Part shown: positions 1 to 7,135 of the stretch, piece by piece | How positions within the stretch are numbered: position 1 is the first letter of the stretch | Layout of the letters: each line of letters starts with the position of its first letter | Source: Chthoniobacterales bacterium | Lineage (GTDB): Bacteria; Verrucomicrobiota; Verrucomicrobiia; Chthoniobacterales; UBA6821 | Direction of reading: 5' to 3' | Assembly: GCA_026461395.1 (NCBI GenBank) | Contig: JAPJNA010000044.1 | Location: 1-41,070 of the forward strand | Length of the DNA stretch: 41,070 nucleotides | Notes under the pieces: generated by a model | The model's database searches: none | Told to the model about the DNA's origin: nothing | What the model saw: the letters and a program-made list of their open reading frames with translations, nothing else | Made by a program: the position numbers and the translations under genes

Positions 1-98
1 CACAGGGTTGCAATCCACCCAACAACCATCCACAACATCAACCAACCAATACCATCCGAACTTCAGTTTTGATGTGTCCCAACTTTGGGGTCAGGTCA
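1..98 (+). mobile_element. right end of an IS3-like insertion sequence (partial)
   Basis: Bases 87-98 read ttggggtcaggtca; their complement, TGACCTGACCCC, is identical to the first 12 bases of the element that starts at 40974. Similarity continues inward (AAAGTTGGGACAC here, CATAAACGGGACAG there), so these are matching terminal inverted repeats. The orfA start seen at the other copy is absent here, so this should be the right end of a copy in + orientation that continues beyond the window. A frame open from base 1 stops at 70-72 and could be the transposase tail, but I do not recognise its sequence. Confidence 0.7.
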
Positions 99-1085
99 GG
101 AGCCCTTGAATAAGTGATAATTAATCCGGCCAAAGATGCCAATAATCGGTTGATGCCACAGGTAGAGCGAGTAAGAGCGTTCCCCAAGCCACTGAAGAGG
201 ATGCATTTTCAGGAAATACGCAGATACTCCTGTGTCGAAAGCCGTAAAGTAGACGAGAAATGGCAACGCGTAGAGCAAAAGATGAGCGGGCATGTAATCT
301 ATGCAAGTCAGCAGAAAGACGGCAATCGATCCTAATACCATCAGATTAATCACGGCATTTCTTGGCTTCCATTTGGATGGCGTACGGTAAACGGAGCAAA
401 GTAAGAACCCGATTGAGAAACCAAGGATGCCTCGTGCAATATGGCTAGTATCCCAGTGCCAGTGGTAAATCTCTAATGGAGACATCCTATAGCAGAGGAC
501 TAACAGGCGCGTGAAGATAAGTGTAAGCGAGACGTTTGCAAGAACCCCATAACGCTTGTTTGCAAAATAACGATGGAGCTGAATCAGAATAGGGAAAATG
601 GCCAAATAGCAGAAAAACTCCACCCCAATAGACCATGCAGGTCCGTTTATTGTCCAATGCACTCCATCTATGATTCCAGAGAGCACGAAGACATTGGAAG
701 CAAGTCTAGCGGGGTAAACTTGCCCCAGATGGACCTCTCCATGTCTAAATACTCCATACACATCAAAGGGCAGACAAAATGCCAAAGTCAGATAGTAGAG
801 AGGCATGATCCGTGCCACTCTAGCCTTCAAATAAGAAGGCCAGTTGATCAACCCTCCGTCAGGAGAGAGGTAGACCCAGTTCAGGATGAAGCCGCTCAAG
901 ATAAAGAAGAGATCAACACAATGTCCACCCGACTGACAAAACTGGGCTGCGCTATGGTTGATCATTCCGTTAAACCAGCCACTGTTTGCGTGACCCAAAA
1001 AAACGATCATGGCTGCAATCCCTCGCAGGCCCGTGTGGGAGTAAATTTGCCGACTGGAGGTTTTTAAGTTATCTAGCATAACCAT
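96..1085 (-). CDS. acyltransferase-3 family membrane protein, 3' end cut by IS
   Basis: Integral-membrane acyltransferase of the OafA/NodX type, which transfers acetyl or other acyl groups to surface polysaccharide or lipid. The N-terminal motif with RGIAAMIVFLGH (His32 in the position of the family's conserved His) and the segment DLFFILSGFILNW are typical. Several hydrophobic segments follow, ending at a SYSLYLWHQPI motif. Family members usually continue for another 30-60 residues with one or two more helices. Here the frame ends within about 20 residues, and the stop codon (96-98) is the first three bases of the IS terminal repeat, so the gene was probably truncated by insertion. The start may be the codon at 1085 or the ATG at 1079. 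The DNA is visibly more AT-rich than the neighbouring core genes. Family assignment is sure; substrate is unknown and activity doubtful. Confidence 0.85.
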   Translation of the reverse strand: MVMLDNLKTSSRQIYSHTGLRGIAAMIVFLGHANSGWFNGMINHSAAQFCQSGGHCVDLFFILSGFILNWVYLSPDGGLINWPSYLKARVARIMPLYYLTLAFCLPFDVYGVFRHGEVHLGQVYPARLASNVFVLSGIIDGVHWTINGPAWSIGVEFFCYLAIFPILIQLHRYFANKRYGVLANVSLTLIFTRLLVLCYRMSPLEIYHWHWDTSHIARGILGFSIGFLLCSVYRTPSKWKPRNAVINLMVLGSIAVFLLTCIDYMPAHLLLYALPFLVYFTAFDTGVSAYFLKMHPLQWLGERSYSLYLWHQPIIGIFGRINYHLFKGS

Positions 1086-1299
1086 TATATAACGGAATAA
1101 ATATTATTAGTTATACATATTCTATTGCCCTCTGAAGTAAAGTTTCTATTCCCCCAATTGGGTTATATTTTCTTGAAAACCTCTCATAAAAACGAGTTGC
1201 CAGACGGCCAATCCCCGTTGTTCACGGTAGCGGAAGAGATGCCTTTAAAGAGGGGGCAGTAGATAAAAAGCGGCCAGCGACTGGCCATCGCACTTTTTT
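1086..1299. other. AT-rich spacer upstream of the acyltransferase
   Basis: No gene is visible. The part next to 1085 is very AT-rich and probably holds the acyltransferase promoter. A small GGCCAG/CTGGCC hairpin lies at about 1272-1286, followed on the + strand by a run of T at 1293-1299; its role is unclear. Confidence 0.4.
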
Positions 1300-1321
1300 C
1301 TAAAAGAGGCCAATAGCCTCT
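1300..1321 (-). terminator. likely terminator of tRNA-Lys
   Basis: On the minus strand, just past the tRNA 3' end, AGAGGC and GCCTCT form a 6-bp stem with a 5-nt loop, followed by TTTTAG. Position and orientation fit a Rho-independent terminator for the tRNA gene. Confidence 0.6.
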
Positions 1322-1338
1322 AGATCTTTATAGAAACT

Positions 1339-1413
<75 letters not shown>

Positions 1414-1415
1414 AT

Positions 1416-1437
1416 GATCCTGTAAAAAAACAGGATC
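1416..1437. repeat. inverted repeat GATCCTGT/ACAGGATC
   Basis: A perfect 8-bp inverted repeat with six A between the arms abuts the tRNA-Lys 5' side. It could be a terminator for transcription arriving from the right, or part of the tRNA leader; the sequence does not decide. Confidence 0.45.
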
Positions 1438-1569
1438 GAAAGACTTAGCGGAAGAAATCCCCTCTGCAAATTGAAAAGTGCAAAATGTTTTTGATTCGCA
1501 GTCCGCATGGGCGAAGGTGGATTGAACGAATGGCAAGAATTGTCGTCTCACTCTCGTCACTCTCACTCT

Positions 1570-1995
1570 ATGCGTTTTTTCTCACGTCTCTTTCCCTTCC
1601 TCGCGCTCGTCACCACTCTCCTGCTCTCAGGCTGTGTGGCACCCGGTTATCCTTACCCCTCTTTCTCCGGCACCTCTTCCCCTGGCTACGCGCCCTATCG
1701 AGCCGTTCCTCCTGCCCCAGGATCAGGAGCTATGGTTCAGGCTCCCCCATCCTACCCACAGGGGTCCGCTCCTGGTGTCGTAGTGGCTGGACCGGGGTAT
1801 CCATACCCCTATGTCTATGCTCCGGCTCCGGCCCTGATCGCTCCGACCCTCTTCGTGGGCTCGGGTAATGGTTACTGGTATGGAAACCGCTTCTGGCCTT
1901 ATCGCTCTGGCTGCGCCTTCTATGGCGGTCGCTACTACGGGGGCTACGGCAATAACTACTGGCGGCGTGGGTACGGCGGTAACTGGAACCGGTAA
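1570..1995 (+). CDS. Gly/Tyr-rich lipoprotein of unknown function
   Basis: From the ATG at 1570 the protein has a short basic start (MRFFSR), a hydrophobic stretch and the lipobox LLSGC, so it should be a signal-peptidase II lipoprotein of about 141 residues. The same frame is open further upstream (from 1507), but that extension would bury the signal peptide, so the inner start is chosen; no Shine-Dalgarno sequence is evident. The mature part is rich in Pro, Gly and Tyr, and the C-terminus is a run of Gly-Tyr-Asn-Arg patches (GGRYYGGYGNNYW). Small lipoproteins of this composition are common in diderm genomes, but I do not recognise a function. Lipoprotein nature is well supported. Confidence 0.75.
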   Translation: MRFFSRLFPFLALVTTLLLSGCVAPGYPYPSFSGTSSPGYAPYRAVPPAPGSGAMVQAPPSYPQGSAPGVVVAGPGYPYPYVYAPAPALIAPTLFVGSGNGYWYGNRFWPYRSGCAFYGGRYYGGYGNNYWRRGYGGNWNR

Positions 1996-2008
1996 TCGTT
2001 AGAATCGA

Positions 2009-2030
2009 TCGGCCCTCGGGCCTGTCTTTT
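2009..2030 (+). terminator. possible terminator after the lipoprotein gene
   Basis: GGCCC and GGGCC lie back to back in a tight hairpin 15 bases past the lipoprotein stop, followed by TGTCTTTT. The shape fits a Rho-independent terminator, although the T-run is interrupted. Confidence 0.45.
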
Positions 2031-2072
2031 CGCTTGCCGGTGTGAGGGCGCGCCGCATTACTTGTGTGCTGA

Positions 2073-2801
2073 ATGGATACCAAGACACTGGTCGACGCGC
2101 ACCTGATGAATCCGCTGGAGGAGCGGATCGGCTATAAGTTCCGTAACTCCCTGCTGCTGGCTGAGGCACTGACCCATTCGAGCATTTCGCTGGAGAGGAA
2201 GGATTACCCGTTCGATAATCAGCGCTTGGAATTCCTGGGGGATGCAGTCCTCCAACTGGTGATCACGGAGGAGCTCTTTTTGCGTTTTCCGGATTTCACG
2301 GAAGGTCAGCTGACCAAGATCCGGACCCGTCTTGTCTCGCGCACCGCACTCAAGGAACACGCACGGATCCTGCGTCTCGGCGAACATCTGATGATGGGAC
2401 GAGGAGAGGAAACCAGCGGCGGCCGTGATCGGGCCTCCACGCTTGGGGATTCCTTCGAGGCCCTTGTCGGCGGAATCTATGTTGATGGTGGTCTCGCGGC
2501 GGCCAAGCACTTCATTCTCCAAGTAGCCGCGGAGGACCTTGTCACCGTCACCGCCGAACCTGAAGAGATCAATCCCAAGGGGAAACTTCAGGAACTGCTT
2601 CAGGCAGTGGCCCCGAGCTCACCAGTATACGAATTGCTGGATGAGAGCGGTCCGGAGCATCTGAAGAATTTCCGCTGCAAGGTTGTCTGGGAAGGCCTGA
2701 ACCTAGGAGAGGGATCAGGACTCAGCAAGAAGGAGGCGGAGGTCGCTGCAGCCAGCGAGGCTCTCTTAAGGGAGCTTTGGCTGACGAAGACTGCATCCTA
2801 A
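2073..2801 (+). CDS. rnc: ribonuclease III
   Basis: Double-strand-specific endoribonuclease that processes rRNA precursors and other RNA duplexes. The N-terminal RNase III domain contains the signature NQRLEFLGDAVL with the acidic residues E53 and D57, and the second acidic pair D126/E129 in GDSFEALVGGIY. A C-terminal dsRNA-binding domain runs from about NPKGKLQELLQ (residue 168) to the end, with the typical KKEAEVAAASEALL helix. The position equivalent to E. coli E38 is Gln50, a common variant. Length is 242 residues, slightly above the usual 220-230; an alternative ATG at 2106 would remove 11 residues. It follows the lipoprotein gene by 77 bases with a possible terminator between them, so it is probably transcribed separately. 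Confidence 0.96.
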   Translation: MDTKTLVDAHLMNPLEERIGYKFRNSLLLAEALTHSSISLERKDYPFDNQRLEFLGDAVLQLVITEELFLRFPDFTEGQLTKIRTRLVSRTALKEHARILRLGEHLMMGRGEETSGGRDRASTLGDSFEALVGGIYVDGGLAAAKHFILQVAAEDLVTVTAEPEEINPKGKLQELLQAVAPSSPVYELLDESGPEHLKNFRCKVVWEGLNLGEGSGLSKKEAEVAAASEALLRELWLTKTAS

Positions 2802-3059
2802 TTTTCGCGCAGCCGTATCGGACGCGTAGCAACGGCCGGGTATGCAAACGCTGAGAATGAGTGAACAAAAGATATTCGGTGTCATGTGCCTCTGTGATTC
2901 ATCTATAAATTCCTCTCTGCGCCTCAGCGCCTCTGCGGGAGAATCTCTGCTCTGCAACAAGTGAATACACTGATGAACACCTTAAGCCTTTAATGATCGT
3001 TTGCGGTTAATCCCTTTCTCACCTCGCTTTTCCCGTCGTCCTTTATCATCTTCACCCAC
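2802..3059. other. spacer with a repeat-A copy
   Basis: No gene is visible. It contains one copy of the CTCTGCGCCTC-type dispersed repeat (about 2913-2946). A short open frame on the minus strand runs through the repeat and is not credible. Confidence 0.5.
2913..2946 (+). repeat. dispersed repeat A (CTCTGCGCCTCTGCGGGAG type)
   Basis: The copy reads ctctctgcgcctcagcgcct followed by ctgcgggagaat. Related copies occur at 3637-3667, 4288-4322, 21774-21799 and 29239-29271, all between genes and in either orientation. Confidence 0.75.
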
Positions 3060-3620
3060 ATGGAAACGCAGAACTCTTTCACGATCAGTCTCCCCCTCCT
3101 TGCCATCGTGCTCGGAGTGGCTCTCGCGGGAACCCATCTTTTCGGAATCGTAGCATCCAGCTTCCTGATCAAAGAGGCGAAAGCCTTTCCCCGCTCAAGG
3201 TTCTGGGGAACTCTCCTGCTGGGGATCGCGATTCTCTGGGCAATGGGCATCACGGCCACCACTGATCTGGGTGAATTCAGCCCCATCAGAAACATCCTCA
3301 TGCTGGGGGTGATCGGAGGGGGTATTCTGCTCTGGAAATTCGTTCCTGATTTTCTCTCCTCCCGCTCAATCGGCTTACTCTTCTTGCTAGCGGCACACCC
3401 AGTTCTGGAGACAACCTTTCTTCAGCATGGCGTTGCCAAGATCGCTCTAGCCCTGCTCGCTTACGGCTGGGCACTTGCCGGGCTCTTCCTGGTCGGAATG
3501 CCCTATCTCCATCGTGATCTGATCGGCTGGATCTGCGCCCGGAAATGGCGATGGGATGCCGTCTGCTGGGCCGGAGTGGCCTACGGCATCCTCCTGCTTG
3601 TCTCGGGACTGCTGAGCTGA
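3060..3620 (+). CDS. unknown integral membrane protein
   Basis: A 186-residue very hydrophobic protein with five or six predicted membrane segments: about residues 9-36, 45-66, 78-95, 103-115, 123-147 and 165-185. There are few charged residues outside the short loops, and no catalytic motif or recognised family signature. The start ATG at 3060 is followed at once by a short polar stretch and the first helix. It is separated from rnc by about 260 bases that include a dispersed repeat, so it is probably its own unit. That it is a membrane protein is clear; its function is unknown to me. Confidence 0.7.
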   Translation: METQNSFTISLPLLAIVLGVALAGTHLFGIVASSFLIKEAKAFPRSRFWGTLLLGIAILWAMGITATTDLGEFSPIRNILMLGVIGGGILLWKFVPDFLSSRSIGLLFLLAAHPVLETTFLQHGVAKIALALLAYGWALAGLFLVGMPYLHRDLIGWICARKWRWDAVCWAGVAYGILLLVSGLLS

Positions 3621-3636
3621 AATCAGGAAAATAAAG

Positions 3637-3667
3637 GTCTCCCGCAGAGGCGCAGGGGCGCTGAGTC
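3637..3667 (-). repeat. dispersed repeat A
   Basis: Reads tctcccgcagaggcgcaggg followed by gcgctgag on the + strand, the reverse complement of the repeat-A core. Confidence 0.7.
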
Positions 3668-3680
3668 TTAGAGCTGAATC

Positions 3681-3711
3681 ATGGCCACAAGATGCACAGA
3701 ATGCACATAGC
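3681..3711 (-). repeat. dispersed repeat B (GCACAAAAGGCAC type)
   Basis: Reads atggccacaagatgcacaga followed by atgcacata; related in layout to 3769-3801 (opposite strand) and 21647-21684. Confidence 0.6.
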
Positions 3712-3768
3712 TTGTGATTGTTCTTGAGCGACTACCGTAAGAAGAAAAGTTGGTAATGAGCATATTCC

Positions 3769-3801
3769 CCTTTTGTGTTTTTTGTGCCTTTTGTGGCAAC
3801 A
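3769..3801 (+). repeat. dispersed repeat B
   Basis: Reads ccttttgtgttttttgtgcc followed by ttttgtggcaac, the inverse orientation of the copy at 21647-21684 (ggccacaaaaagcacaagag...). Confidence 0.65.
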
Positions 3802-3831
3802 TCTTTTCTTAAGATACTTTATTTTTTGGAC

Positions 3832-3851
3832 TTACTCGCAGCGGAGCGCCT
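3832..3851. repeat. copy of the last 20 bp of the lolC/E-type gene
   Basis: ttactcgcagcggagcgcct is identical to 4344-4363, the 3' terminus of the lolC/E gene including its stop codon (minus strand: ALRCE-stop). The two copies are direct repeats 512 bases apart. Confidence 0.85.
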
Positions 3852-3955
3852 GTAAACACGAATAATCAGTGAGATTAGTTTGGTGAGCAGAATCGCTATG
3901 TTGAATGGGAATTAGAGCATCTTCTGGTCAATCTGTCGCTTGAGAGAGACTGCAT

Positions 3956-3987
3956 GATTAATATGGAACTCATAAACTCAGGAAGGC
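3956..3987 (+). repeat. dispersed repeat C (ATATGGAACTCA..GAACTCAGGAA type)
   Basis: Reads gattaatatggaactcataa followed by actcaggaaggc. Other copies lie at 4167-4193, 29355-29384, 40720-40750 and 40937-40968. Confidence 0.75.
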
Positions 3988-4166
3988 AAATTCAGAACCA
4001 AACCGTCAATTGGTGGAAAGCAATCCAAGGATAAAAACGATCTCTCTACAGAGACTGTCTGCTTAGGTGCATGGAGCGAGAGTTCTCGGTTCTCTGATAG
4101 CATTCACACACTTCTCCAACCTCATTTTTCGTAATGCAACGGATGCGAAACAACGGCCAGACAAGC

Positions 4167-4193
4167 AATTCCTGAGTTCATGAGTTCCAGATT
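4167..4193 (-). repeat. dispersed repeat C
   Basis: Reads caattcctgagttcatgagt followed by tccagat, the reverse orientation of the copy at 3956. Confidence 0.7.
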
Positions 4194-4287
4194 CTTTCTC
4201 TCCTCCTCACCCTTTTTCAGAGCGTCAGAATAAATCAAACAATCTCTATACGTGCTCACGATACCCCTCTCCCCATGCCATTATCTT

Positions 4288-4322
4288 TTCCTCTGCGCCT
4301 CTGCGCCTCTGCGGGAGATTAT
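4288..4322 (+). repeat. dispersed repeat A
   Basis: Reads ttcctctgcgcctctgcgcc followed by tctgcgggagattat; contains a short tandem of ctctgcgc units. It ends 21 bases before the lolC/E stop codon. Confidence 0.75.
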
Positions 4323-4343
4323 CTGTCTCCCCTCTCCATTTGG

Positions 4344-5651
4344 TTACTCGCAGCGGAGCGCCTTGACCGGATCCATCCGGGAGGCGATCCATGCCGGGAT
4401 CAAGGCGGCCAGTGAGCAGATCACAAACGCGCTGACACAGATCAAGGCGACATCTGTCGGCACAATCTCGGCGGGGATTTCGTTGAACTGGTAGACGCTG
4501 CGCGGAAAGATCTCCACACCCAGTACGTTGGCCAGCCACTGGCTGACCTCGTTGCGCCAGCGAATCAGTGTCATGCCGAGCACGAGTCCGCTGGCCACGC
4601 CTATCAAGCCGACCACCATTCCCTGAATCAGGAAGACGGAGACGATCTGCCAGGTGCGCGCTCCCAGTGCCTTGAGAACCCCGATCTCCCGGGTCTTCTG
4701 CACGGTGACGGTGATAAGGGTGTTCATGATGCCAAAGGCGGCCACTAGGATAATGAACATCAGTAAGAAAAACATGACGTGGCGCTCCATGGCGATGGCG
4801 TCGAAGAGCTGCTTGTTGAGATCCATCCAAGTCACGCAGGTGAGCTCCTCCGGAATGTTCTGCCTGAGATCCTCCCGGATCTCGGCCGCTCGGTTGGCAT
4901 CGACTGTCCGGATAGAAAGACCATGGATCGATCCTCCCAACCCATAGAGCTCCTGACCGATATGAAGCGGAACAAGAAGGAACTCACTGTCGTAGAGGTA
5001 GCGGCCGCTCTCAAAGATGCCGGTAACAGTCAGCTGTGTGGGTAGCACCATCTGGCGGATCGTGTCGATGTCACCCCCCTTCGTATTCTTGGATCCTTTC
5101 TCCTTAAGCTTGAGTTTGTCCAACTGCTCGATGACCTCGCCCAGATTCCCCGGGGAATAGACGGTGAGGACATCACCCACATGGACTCCAAGGGTGCGGG
5201 CAAGCTCGGATCCGATCACGGTGCTGTCGCCGCCAAGATCCAGCTTGCCGGAGATGATGAACTTGGAGAGATCGCTCACCTTGAGCTCGAGAGCAGGCTC
5301 GATACCCCGGATCTTCGGAGCGAGACGCTGGTGGTTGAACTCCACGATCACCGGTCCCTGGACAAACGGTGCGACGGCAACCACTCCCGGGGTCTTTTCA
5401 GATCGTTTGACGAGATCCTTCCATCCGTCGATTAGTCCGTTGTTCGTCACCAGCAGGTGGGCGTCGAACCCAATCACCTTGCGCTGCAGTTCCCTCTCGA
5501 ATCCTGTCATCACCGACATGACTAGGATCAGCACAGTGATGCCGAGAGTCACCCCGAGTACGGAGATCAGCGTGATCACCGCCAGGAAGGTGCGCTTCGG
5601 CTTGAGATAGCGAGCCGCTAGGAAGAGGGGTGCTGGCAGACACGAGGACAT
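4344..5651 (-). CDS. lipoprotein-releasing system permease, LolC/LolE family
   Basis: Inner-membrane permease of the LolCDE-type ABC transporter, which extracts lipoproteins from the inner membrane for transfer toward the outer membrane. The start ATG at 5651 gives 435 residues beginning MSSCLPAPLFLAARYLKPK, matching the usual LolC/E start (short amphipathic piece, ARYL, basic residues). The frame is open further upstream, but that extension is atypical. The first membrane helix with ISVLGVTLGITVLILV and MSVMTGFERELQ is characteristic. A large periplasmic domain follows (about residues 50-290), then the three C-terminal helices of the FtsX/MacB fold and the family ending SRMDPVKALRCE. No LolD ATPase is encoded nearby. 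LolC and LolE cannot be told apart here. It follows the MFS gene by about 90 bases, so co-transcription with lysS-MFS is plausible. Confidence 0.9.
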   Translation of the reverse strand: MSSCLPAPLFLAARYLKPKRTFLAVITLISVLGVTLGITVLILVMSVMTGFERELQRKVIGFDAHLLVTNNGLIDGWKDLVKRSEKTPGVVAVAPFVQGPVIVEFNHQRLAPKIRGIEPALELKVSDLSKFIISGKLDLGGDSTVIGSELARTLGVHVGDVLTVYSPGNLGEVIEQLDKLKLKEKGSKNTKGGDIDTIRQMVLPTQLTVTGIFESGRYLYDSEFLLVPLHIGQELYGLGGSIHGLSIRTVDANRAAEIREDLRQNIPEELTCVTWMDLNKQLFDAIAMERHVMFFLLMFIILVAAFGIMNTLITVTVQKTREIGVLKALGARTWQIVSVFLIQGMVVGLIGVASGLVLGMTLIRWRNEVSQWLANVLGVEIFPRSVYQFNEIPAEIVPTDVALICVSAFVICSLAALIPAWIASRMDPVKALRCE

Positions 5652-5740
5652 CAGCTGAGTAAAAAGTGAAATGTGAAACGTGAAAAGGACTGATCGGGAA
5701 GTGCCGAGGAATGAATGTCTCGAGATGAAGCAACACCGCT

Positions 5741-7135
5741 CTAGTCTGCGATCGGTGCTCCCACTCCCCATTCCTCACCACCAGTTTCGTTATCCGCCTT
5801 ACCTTCTCCTTTTCCGTGCCGGTCTGGCTCAATCAGGATCTTGCTAGTGATGAGGGACGCCACGCAGATGAGGAAAATCCCGAGGAAATAAATGCTGTGC
5901 CTCCTGAGGTGGAATGGTCCCTCCACGAGATCCAGCCCACCGAGCGCATCAAGTAGTACACCCCAGAGGAGGGGTGCTAAGCCTGCAGCAAAGCTGGTGA
6001 TGACTGTCGATATCGCGAAGTAGTGGTTCTTTCCCTGCATCGGCACGACGGCCATCATGAGGTGAGCGTTGGCCATGTTGAAACCCGCCATCGCGGCACC
6101 ACCAAGGATATTAAGGAGAAGCACAAGCCGCCAACTTGGCATAATCACACCCGCGGACATCACGAACCAGAGTACAAGCACGATGGAAAAAACGAGCAGT
6201 GAGAGCTGAATGAAGGGGACACTCCCGAAGCGGTCCACACGGACACCCAGGCACTGAAGAATCAGCATCGGCCCGAGAAAGGTGAATGCGGATAGGCCGT
6301 AAATCAGAGAGGGGGAGAAGTGGGCCTGATCCCTTAAATATTCCACAGGGAAAACACCAAGCCCTCCCACCACAAAGACAAAAAGAAGAGTGAAAAGAAT
6401 CCAATGACGAAATGGAGCCAGACGCATCATCGCGATGAGGGGCACATTCTCTGAGGATCTGGCAGTAGTCTCCTTGTGCTTCGTGTCAGGAATGACGCGC
6501 AGATATAATAGGCTGATGGCAGCGCTGATCACGGAAACCCACAGCACCAGCGAATACTTCCACGGCTCCACGTGCCCCTTCATTAGCAACGCCGAGGCAA
6601 GCATCGCGATCAGCGAGCCAGCATTGATGAAGGTGTGATCGATGGAGATGAAGCGTCCACGGATCGGGGCGCTCACCAGATTCGTGATCCAAGGAAGAAA
6701 GCTGGCCGTGGAAATCCCCCGCAAAAAATTGAAAAAGAAGAGGCTAGCGAGCAGCAACCCGAGGCGCACGTCGTTGGAAAAAAAGAAAAGGAGCGGCACG
6801 ACCGCCGCGGTGGCGATGAAGAGCGAACGCAGTCCCCAACCCAGCAGAGCAAAGGATCGGTAACTGTATTTTCCGAGATATCGTGCCGCGGGCAACTGGA
6901 GCACGGTCATCAGTGGCGTGAGGGCCGCGATGAAGCCGAGTATCAGCGAATTGGCCCCCAGGTCCTTGGCCAGCAACACGGTCGGCGCACCCATGATGAT
7001 CTGGAAGCAGATCGCATTGTGCAAATTGAACCAGTGGAAGTTGAATACCCCTTGCGTGTACGGAACGGGAAAAAGGCTCAGAGGCCCTCGGTATTCGTCA
7101 CCATCGAGCAGGCTGGGTTTTCCGCCGTCGCTCAC
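5741..7135 (-). CDS. major facilitator superfamily transporter
   Basis: A 464-residue inner-membrane protein with about twelve hydrophobic segments in two halves joined by a polar central loop (around residues 215-235, TKHKETTARSSENVP). The N-terminal half has an RGRFISIDH-type loop resembling MFS loop motifs. The C-terminal tail is polar and Gly/Glu-rich. The start codon is GTG at 7135, overlapping the lysS stop (GTGA), so the two genes are translationally coupled. Substrate cannot be read from the sequence; coupling to lysS alone does not identify one. Confidence 0.85.
   Translation of the reverse strand: MSDGGKPSLLDGDEYRGPLSLFPVPYTQGVFNFHWFNLHNAICFQIIMGAPTVLLAKDLGANSLILGFIAALTPLMTVLQLPAARYLGKYSYRSFALLGWGLRSLFIATAAVVPLLFFFSNDVRLGLLLASLFFFNFLRGISTASFLPWITNLVSAPIRGRFISIDHTFINAGSLIAMLASALLMKGHVEPWKYSLVLWVSVISAAISLLYLRVIPDTKHKETTARSSENVPLIAMMRLAPFRHWILFTLLFVFVVGGLGVFPVEYLRDQAHFSPSLIYGLSAFTFLGPMLILQCLGVRVDRFGSVPFIQLSLLVFSIVLVLWFVMSAGVIMPSWRLVLLLNILGGAAMAGFNMANAHLMMAVVPMQGKNHYFAISTVITSFAAGLAPLLWGVLLDALGGLDLVEGPFHLRRHSIYFLGIFLICVASLITSKILIEPDRHGKGEGKADNETGGEEWGVGAPIAD

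Larger units (their letters stand above)
3621..4343. other. non-coding, repeat-rich spacer
   Basis: About 720 bases without a credible gene. It holds two copies each of repeats A, B and C (listed separately) and a 20-bp copy of the 3' end of the downstream lolC/E gene at 3832-3851. Base composition is lower in GC than in the neighbouring genes. It looks like an accumulation site for small repeats between two convergent genes. Confidence 0.6.

Noticed and set aside
1272-1299. + strand terminator formed by GGCCAG/CTGGCC and a following T-run
   Set aside because: No + strand gene lies upstream, and the T-run is separated from the stem by about six bases.
4030-4065. AGAGACTGTCT similar to the MITE-like element ends
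   Set aside because: Only 11 bases agree and no partner repeat is nearby, so chance similarity cannot be excluded.
3621-4343. CRISPR-like array suggested by repeated short units
   Set aside because: The repeats are different families in both orientations without regular spacing or unique spacers, and no cas gene is present.
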